10,234 nt of DNA from Dokdonella sp. Its GTDB lineage: Bacteria > Pseudomonadota > Gammaproteobacteria > Xanthomonadales > Rhodanobacteraceae. Positions 6,936 through 10,234 of this stretch are shown piece by piece. Below the pieces are notes generated by a model. The model saw only the letters and a list, made by a program, of their open reading frames with translations. It was not told the origin of the DNA and did no database searches. The translations under genes and the position numbers were made by a program. The first letter of the stretch is position 1. Each line of letters starts with the position of its first letter. The DNA lies in NCBI GenBank assembly GCA_030150315.1, contig JASLGB010000241.1:1-10234 (forward strand), read 5' to 3'.

Positions 6936-7841
6936 TCATTCGCCGGCGGAACGCGCGAGCGGCGGCGACGAGTCCGCACCGGCCGGCGCGGACTGGGCTT
7001 CGCTCGTCGAGGGTGCATTGGCAACGACTATCGTCGCGCCGTCGCGCAGTGTGGCCAGCTTCTCGTCCGCCGCGCGACGCGTCAGCTGGCGCCGGATCGC
7101 CTCTTCCAGCTGCTCGAACGCCGGAGGTTGCACCGCGCCCGACGAGGACAGGTGCAAGATGGCCCAGCCCTGCGGCAACTGCACCGGCTCCTTCAGGGTT
7201 TCGCCGGGCTTGAGGCTGTCGATGGCCTTGGCGATTTCCGGCGAAAGCTGTGCCGCGCGCAGATTGCTGAAGCTGCGTGCCGAGCGGGCGTCCTGGCGAT
7301 AGTTGTTGAGCGTGAGGTCGAACGGCCGGGCTTGCACCGTCTTCAGCGCCTTGCGCGCGCTCGCCTCGTCGGCATACAGCATCTGGCTGAAGCTGTAGGT
7401 CATGCCGCTACTCTTGGCGACCTGGCGCTCGTATTCCTCGCGGACGCTCTTGTCGTCCACCGCCAGCGTGGCTTGCAGATGGCGCAGGGTGGAGGCGGAA
7501 ACGGCCTGAAGGCGGCCAACCTCGACCAGCGCCGCGAACGAGGGATCGTTGCCCAGTTCCTGCTTGGTGACGTACTGGTCGACCAGCACGAGATCGGCCA
7601 GCTGTCGGGCCGCGCGCTCGTGCTGTTGCGGGTTGGACAGATCCAGCCCGCGCATTTGCGCAAACGCCTCCAGCACCGGCTGCGCGATCGATTCGCCATT
7701 GACCGTCAACGCCGGCGGTCCTGCAACGGCCTTCCGCGCGCCGGCAGACGGACTGCCTTCCTGGGCGGAGCACGCAGCGAGCAACGCCACGATCAGGGCA
7801 AGCGAAGAGGAACGCAGAGGCGTCGGAAGTCGGGTCGGCAT
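6936..7841 (-). CDS. SurA/PpiC-like (parvulin-type) peptidyl-prolyl isomerase lipoprotein, probably catalytically degenerate
   Basis: This 301-aa protein has a lipoprotein signal peptide: hydrophobic LALIVALLAAC with lipobox LAAC and lipidated Cys24. Ser at +2 predicts transfer to the outer membrane, facing the periplasm. The organisation is SurA/EpsD-like: an N-terminal segment LTVNGESIAQPVLEAF (45-60), a helical domain to about 145, a parvulin-like domain about 148-233 (YSFSQMLYADEASARKAL, then LKPGETLKEPVQLPQGWAILHL), and a helical tail with a low-complexity Ala/Ser/Pro end. The parvulin motifs RHIL and GYHIIKV are replaced by SQML and GWAILHL, so both conserved histidines appear to be lost; the GGDLGW segment is also absent. 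A chaperone or envelope-assembly role without isomerase activity is my inference. The ATG is 6 nt after the bolA stop, with AAGGA upstream. The same neighbourhood (yciI-bolA-PPIase) is familiar in xanthomonads. Confidence 0.75.
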   Translation of the reverse strand: MPTRLPTPLRSSSLALIVALLAACSAQEGSPSAGARKAVAGPPALTVNGESIAQPVLEAFAQMRGLDLSNPQQHERAARQLADLVLVDQYVTKQELGNDPSFAALVEVGRLQAVSASTLRHLQATLAVDDKSVREEYERQVAKSSGMTYSFSQMLYADEASARKALKTVQARPFDLTLNNYRQDARSARSFSNLRAAQLSPEIAKAIDSLKPGETLKEPVQLPQGWAILHLSSSGAVQPPAFEQLEEAIRRQLTRRAADEKLATLRDGATIVVANAPSTSEAQSAPAGADSSPPLARSAGE

Positions 7842-7847
7842 CGTTCT

Positions 7848-8114
7848 TCAGTCCTTCGGAGCACTGGCGTCGATCGACAGCGCATGGATATCGGTTTGCA
7901 TGAATTCGCCCAGCGCCGCATACACGGCACGGTGCCGCGCCAGCGGCAACTGCCCGGCAAAGGCGCGACTGACGATGCGGACGCGGAAATGCCCTCGCCC
8001 ATCCTTGGCGCCTTCGTGACCGACGTGGCGATGGCTTTCGTCTTCGATCTCGAGCACCTCCGGCGCCAGCGCCGCGGTGAGCCGCTCGCGGATCGATTCG
8101 ACGCGCGCGTTCAA
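7848..8114 (-). CDS. bolA: BolA family protein
   Basis: This 88-aa cytoplasmic protein is of standard BolA length. Family motifs are GHFRVRIVSRAFAGQLPLARHR (from residue 41), AVYAALGEFM and the C-terminal IHALSIDA, with the conserved iron-sulfur-ligand histidine at H77. The family partners monothiol glutaredoxins in [2Fe-2S] handling and, in E. coli, affects cell shape and stress morphology. I chose the TTG at 8114 as start because the homologous sequence begins there (MNARVESIRERL), AAGG lies about 8 nt upstream, and no in-frame ATG or GTG fits. The TTG overlaps the yciI stop by four bases (TTGA), which indicates translational coupling. The PPIase-like gene starts 6 nt after the stop. Which BolA/IbaG subgroup it belongs to cannot be settled here. 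Confidence 0.9.
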   Translation of the reverse strand: MNARVESIRERLTAALAPEVLEIEDESHRHVGHEGAKDGRGHFRVRIVSRAFAGQLPLARHRAVYAALGEFMQTDIHALSIDASAPKD

Positions 8115-8410
8115 GGAAGCACCTTGCGGAACGGCCGCACGACCACTTCGGCATACACGCCGGCCGCGACGTACGGATCGGCATCGGCCCATGCCTGCGC
8201 CGCAGCAAGGGAATCGAAGCCCGCCACGATCAGGCTGCCGCTGAAACCGGCCGGGCCCGGATCTTCGGCGTCGATCGCAGGGAACGGGCCGGCCAGCAGC
8301 AGGCGGCCCTCCTGACGCAATGTATTCAACCGCTCCAGGTGTGCCGGTCGCGCCGCGACACGGCGCTCCAGCGAATCGGGACGGTCGGTGCCGGTGATCG
8401 CGTACCACAT
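8111..8410 (-). CDS. yciI: YciI family protein
   Basis: This 99-aa small cytoplasmic protein has the ferredoxin-like YciI fold, recognised from MWYAITGTD at the start, RPAHLERLNTLRQEGRLLLAGPFP (21-44), the Gly-rich GFSGSLIVAGFDS, AQAWADADPYVAAGVY and VVRPF. His24 corresponds to the histidine proposed as part of a catalytic His/Asp pair in this family; the actual reaction is unknown. The ATG at 8410 is preceded by a good AGGAG at about 7-8 nt. It is the first gene of the minus-strand run, with bolA overlapping its stop by four bases. In relatives yciB (septation protein A) often precedes it; here the divergent regulatory gap does instead. Confidence 0.93.
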   Translation of the reverse strand: MWYAITGTDRPDSLERRVAARPAHLERLNTLRQEGRLLLAGPFPAIDAEDPGPAGFSGSLIVAGFDSLAAAQAWADADPYVAAGVYAEVVVRPFRKVLP

Positions 8411-8438
8411 GACGGGACTCCTGAACGGTCGAACCGCA

Positions 8439-8467
8439 ATGGTAGCCGATGCATCGCGGGCGACAGC
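8439..8467 (-). promoter_or_regulatory. Possible promoter of the yciI-bolA-PPIase run
   Basis: The minus strand carries the -10-like TACCAT (8444-8439), 28 nt before the yciI ATG, giving a short leader that still holds the AGGAG site. The -35 region at 17-bp spacing is poor (GCTGTC) but lies in the inverted repeat CGACA-N4-TGTCG (8461-8474), which could be an activator or repressor site. Weak sequence support. Confidence 0.28.
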
Positions 8468-8481
8468 GTTGTCGATCCCGA

Positions 8482-8511
8482 TTGCACGCGGGCGCGTTTA
8501 CCCTGTACGCT
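8482..8511 (+). promoter_or_regulatory. Possible promoter toward scpA
   Basis: TTGCAC (8482-8487) and TACGCT (8506-8511) are separated by 18 bp on the plus strand. Both are weak matches to the sigma-70 consensus. If used, the scpA message would have a leader of about 330 nt to the chosen start. Low confidence. Confidence 0.2.
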
Positions 8512-8600
8512 ACGGGCCATCGAATGGTTGCTGTTCCCGCGCGAAACTCCGCGGTGACGTGCCCGCCTTGCCGCAACCCATCCGACGATCAGAACAACAG

Positions 8601-8634
8601 GTGCATTTCCGGATCAGGGATCCGTGCATTTTCC
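8601..8634. repeat. Paired GTGCATTT direct repeats flanking a dyad (operator-like)
   Basis: GTGCATTTCC (8601-8610) recurs as GTGCATTTTCC (8624-8634), 23 bp apart, about two helical turns. Between them is the inverted repeat CGGATC-AGG-GATCCG (8610-8624). This A/T-richer island stands out in a high-GC gap and looks like a protein-binding site serving scpA or both arms; no regulator can be named. Confidence 0.45.
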
Positions 8635-8845
8635 GTTGCCTGCACCGCGAACCGCCCGGCCCGCCGGACGCACGCTGCAACGTAACGCCTCGACAGGACT
8701 TTCATGAGCCGCCCCGTGGCCGCCGATGTGCGAGCCAGCGCCCCGGGCATTCCGCCAGATCGATGCGGACCCGTGGCAAGCGAACGGACCGTCCGAAGAA
8801 CCGCCAGTACCGCGAACCCTCGAACAATCCCTCACGGGATCGAGC

Positions 8846-9799
8846 ATGAACCAGACGCCAGATCCGCCACCCCCAACTCCGCAGAGCAGCGCCTTCGGGC
8901 CAGTGCCGCAGCAGCAGGAAATCCCGCTGGCCGTGGTGCAGGGACAGCCCTTGCTGGAGATTCCGCAGGATCTGTACATCCCGCCGGATGCGCTGGAAGT
9001 CATCCTTGAAGCCTTTGAAGGACCGCTCGACCTTCTGCTGTACCTGATCCGGCGCCAGAACCTCGACATCCTCGATATCCCGATTGCCGAGATCACGCGG
9101 CAGTACATCGACTACATCGACATGATGCGCGAGCTGAAGCTGGAGCTCGCCGCCGAATACCTGGTCATGGCCGCCATCCTGGCCGAGATCAAATCGCGCC
9201 TCCTGCTGCCGCGCCCGCCCAGCGAGGAAGGCACCGAAGACGACCCGCGTGCCGAGCTGGTGCGCCGCCTGCAGGAATACGAACGCTTCCGCAAGGCCGC
9301 CGAGGACATCGAAGCCATGCCGCGACAGGAGCGGGACTTCGCGCTGGTGCACCTTGAGGTCGAAGACAAGAACGTGGTCCGCCTGCCGCCACCGGTCGAA
9401 TTGCGCGAACTGCTGCTGGCGCTGAAAGACGTGATGAAGCGGGCCGAGCTGTACGGCCATCACGCGATCCGGCGCGACGCGCTGAACGTCCGCAGCCGCA
9501 TGACCGAAGTGCTGAACACGCTCGGCGACGGTGCGTTCCACCGCTTCGAAAACCTGTTCGATGCCAGCGAGGGCCGACACGGCGTTGTCGTGACTTTCCT
9601 GGCCATGCTCGAGCTGGCCAAGGAACAACTGGTCGAGATCGTGCAGGAAGCGTCGCTCGCGCCGATCTACGTGCGCTCGCTGACCATCGCTGGCGACAGC
9701 GACACCGATGACAACGACGCCGATGACAACGACGCCAAGGATGCCGCGCAGGACGATGACGCGACCGACGCGTTCGAAACCCCGGGCCAGGTGGCTTGA
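8846..9799 (+). CDS. scpA: Segregation and condensation protein A (kleisin)
   Basis: This 317-aa kleisin subunit of the SMC-ScpA-ScpB condensin bridges the SMC heads. Conserved kleisin segments are PLLEIPQDLYIPPDALEV (35-52), FEGPLDLLLYLIRRQNLDIL (57-76), IPIAEITRQY (78-87) and ELAAEYLVMAAILAEIKSRLLLP (100-122), the N-terminal SMC-neck binding region. The C-terminal winged-helix part is FHRFENLF...VTFLAMLELAKEQLV (231-263) and APIYVRSL (272-279). A Gln/Pro-rich leader (1-34) and an acidic Asp-rich tail (283-317) flank the core. I chose the ATG at 8846 because it begins the family-like N-terminus; the in-frame ATG at 8726 adds 40 residues with no ribosome-binding site. Neither start has a strong Shine-Dalgarno. 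scpB follows directly and may overlap the stop. The cognate smc lies on the opposite, divergent arm. Confidence 0.94.
   Translation: MNQTPDPPPPTPQSSAFGPVPQQQEIPLAVVQGQPLLEIPQDLYIPPDALEVILEAFEGPLDLLLYLIRRQNLDILDIPIAEITRQYIDYIDMMRELKLELAAEYLVMAAILAEIKSRLLLPRPPSEEGTEDDPRAELVRRLQEYERFRKAAEDIEAMPRQERDFALVHLEVEDKNVVRLPPPVELRELLLALKDVMKRAELYGHHAIRRDALNVRSRMTEVLNTLGDGAFHRFENLFDASEGRHGVVVTFLAMLELAKEQLVEIVQEASLAPIYVRSLTIAGDSDTDDNDADDNDAKDAAQDDDATDAFETPGQVA
9707..9736 (+). repeat. 15-bp perfect tandem duplication in the scpA acidic tail
   Basis: GATGACAACGACGCC occurs twice in tandem (9707-9721 and 9722-9736). In the reading frame it duplicates the five-residue unit DDNDA, extending the Asp-rich C-terminal tail while preserving the frame. 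Confidence 0.85.
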
Positions 9800-9867
9800 G
9801 CCACACCGACCCGAACCATCGCGCACAGTCACGAAACGCCGGCAACGAGGCCGTATTCGAGCACCCC

Positions 9868-10234
9868 ATGGAACTGCACCAACTCAAACGCATCATCGAG
9901 GCCGCCCTGCTCGCCGCATCGCATCCGATGACGCTGCCGCAGATCTCCGGCCTGTTCGACGAGCTGGCGATGCCGTCGCAGGAAAGCCTTGCGCGTGCGA
10001 TCGCCGAGCTGCAGGCCGACACCGCCGAGCGCGGCATCGAGCTGGTCGAAGTGGCGTCAGGCTTCCGTTACCAGGTTCGGCAAGACGTGCATCCGCACAT
10101 CACGCGCCTGTGGTCCGAGCGACCGTCGCGCTATTCGCGCGCACTGCTCGAAACCCTCGCGCTGATCGCCTATCGCCAGCCCATCACGCGCGCCGAGATC
10201 GAACAGATCCGCGGCGTGGCGGTATCGACCAACA
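9868..10234 (+). CDS. scpB: Segregation and condensation protein B (C-terminus beyond window edge)
   Basis: 122 codons are visible before the window ends. ScpB dimers bind ScpA and complete the condensin. The N-terminal winged helix is recognisable from LKRIIEAALLAASHPMTLPQISGLF (6-30), then RGIELVEVASGFRYQVR (55-71) and the second-domain motif SRALLETLALIAYRQPITRAEIEQIRGV (90-117), which is highly characteristic. I prefer the ATG at 9868 because it gives the usual N-terminus, with a weak GAG about 7 nt upstream. An in-frame TTG at 9796 overlaps the scpA stop (TTGA) and would add 24 polar residues; since bolA uses the same TTGA overlap, this start is possible. The gene is in one operon with scpA. 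Confidence 0.94.
   Translation, partial: MELHQLKRIIEAALLAASHPMTLPQISGLFDELAMPSQESLARAIAELQADTAERGIELVEVASGFRYQVRQDVHPHITRLWSERPSRYSRALLETLALIAYRQPITRAEIEQIRGVAVSTN

Larger units (their letters stand above)
8411..8845. promoter_or_regulatory. Divergent regulatory gap between yciI (minus) and scpA (plus)
   Basis: 435 bp with no gene I can support. It must carry the promoters of both arms unless scpA starts further upstream than chosen. Contents: the yciI ribosome-binding site (minus-strand AGGAG within 8417-8421), candidate promoters at each side, a dyad at 8461-8474, and paired GTGCATTT elements around a second dyad at 8601-8634. AGGA (8696-8699) and ATG (8704) look like a good translation start, but the frame they open is not that of scpA. 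Confidence 0.6.

Noticed and set aside
6791..7024. Upstream in-frame extension of smc by 78 codons
   Set aside because: It would overlap the PPIase-like gene and adds Arg/Pro-rich sequence foreign to SMC; the canonical SMC N-terminus starts at 6790.
6390..8315. 641-codon plus-strand open frame opposite smc, the PPIase-like gene, bolA and yciI
   Set aside because: It crosses four convincing minus-strand genes and has no domain signature.
8610..8624. Short dyad as an intrinsic terminator
   Set aside because: Six-pair stem with a three-base loop and no U-run, sitting between divergent promoters where no transcript ends; an operator is more plausible.
8388..8849. 153-codon plus-strand frame across the divergent gap, ending in an ATGA overlap with the scpA start
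   Set aside because: Tempting because of the ATGA overlap, but the translation is Arg/Pro/Ser-rich with no domain, it begins inside yciI antisense, and it has no ribosome-binding site.
8702..9832. 376-codon minus-strand open frame opposite scpA
   Set aside because: Antisense shadow of scpA; the composition looks non-biological and no family is recognised.

Overview
The window is high-GC (roughly two-thirds G+C by eye) gammaproteobacterial chromosome, most likely Xanthomonadales/Lysobacterales (a Xanthomonadaceae or Rhodanobacteraceae relative). That placement is inferred from three things: the ScpA sequence style, the yciI-bolA-PPIase-smc-zipA order, and a secreted DUF1800/DUF1501 pair of the kind common in that order. 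I saw no tRNA, rRNA, CRISPR array, insertion sequence or phage gene. Both end genes are cut by the window edges.

Layout: (1) 1-2342, minus strand: a two-gene exported unit, DUF1800 (571 aa, Sec-type signal peptide) followed after 9 nt by DUF1501 (GTG start, Tat-like signal peptide, C-terminus beyond base 1). (2) 2343-2481: intergenic, with a hairpin and a 14-bp tandem repeat that runs into the zipA stop codon. (3) 2482-8410, minus strand: a compact run transcribed yciI -> bolA -> PPIase-like lipoprotein -> smc -> zipA. (4) 8411-8845: the main regulatory gap, between divergent genes. (5) 8846-10234, plus strand: scpA then scpB (incomplete).

How the genes fit together: SMC, ScpA and ScpB are the three subunits of bacterial condensin. 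Here they lie on two divergent arms around one 435-bp gap, with smc at the distal end of one arm and scpAB heading the other. ZipA, the membrane tether of FtsZ, is joined to smc by a 25-nt junction that holds a 10-codon minicistron overlapping both genes. YciI, BolA (iron-sulfur/glutaredoxin-partner family) and a lipoprotein with a degenerate parvulin domain fill the proximal part of the minus-strand arm. In Pseudomonas and xanthomonads smc-zipA is normally followed by the DNA ligase gene ligA; here that place is taken by the DUF1800/DUF1501 pair.

Most of the window is conserved housekeeping sequence. The points most worth a second look are: the DUF1800/DUF1501 pair of unknown function at the ligA position; the smc-zipA minicistron; the tandem repeat at the zipA 3' end; the paired GTGCATTT elements around a dyad upstream of scpA; and the loss of the catalytic histidines in the PPIase-like lipoprotein.
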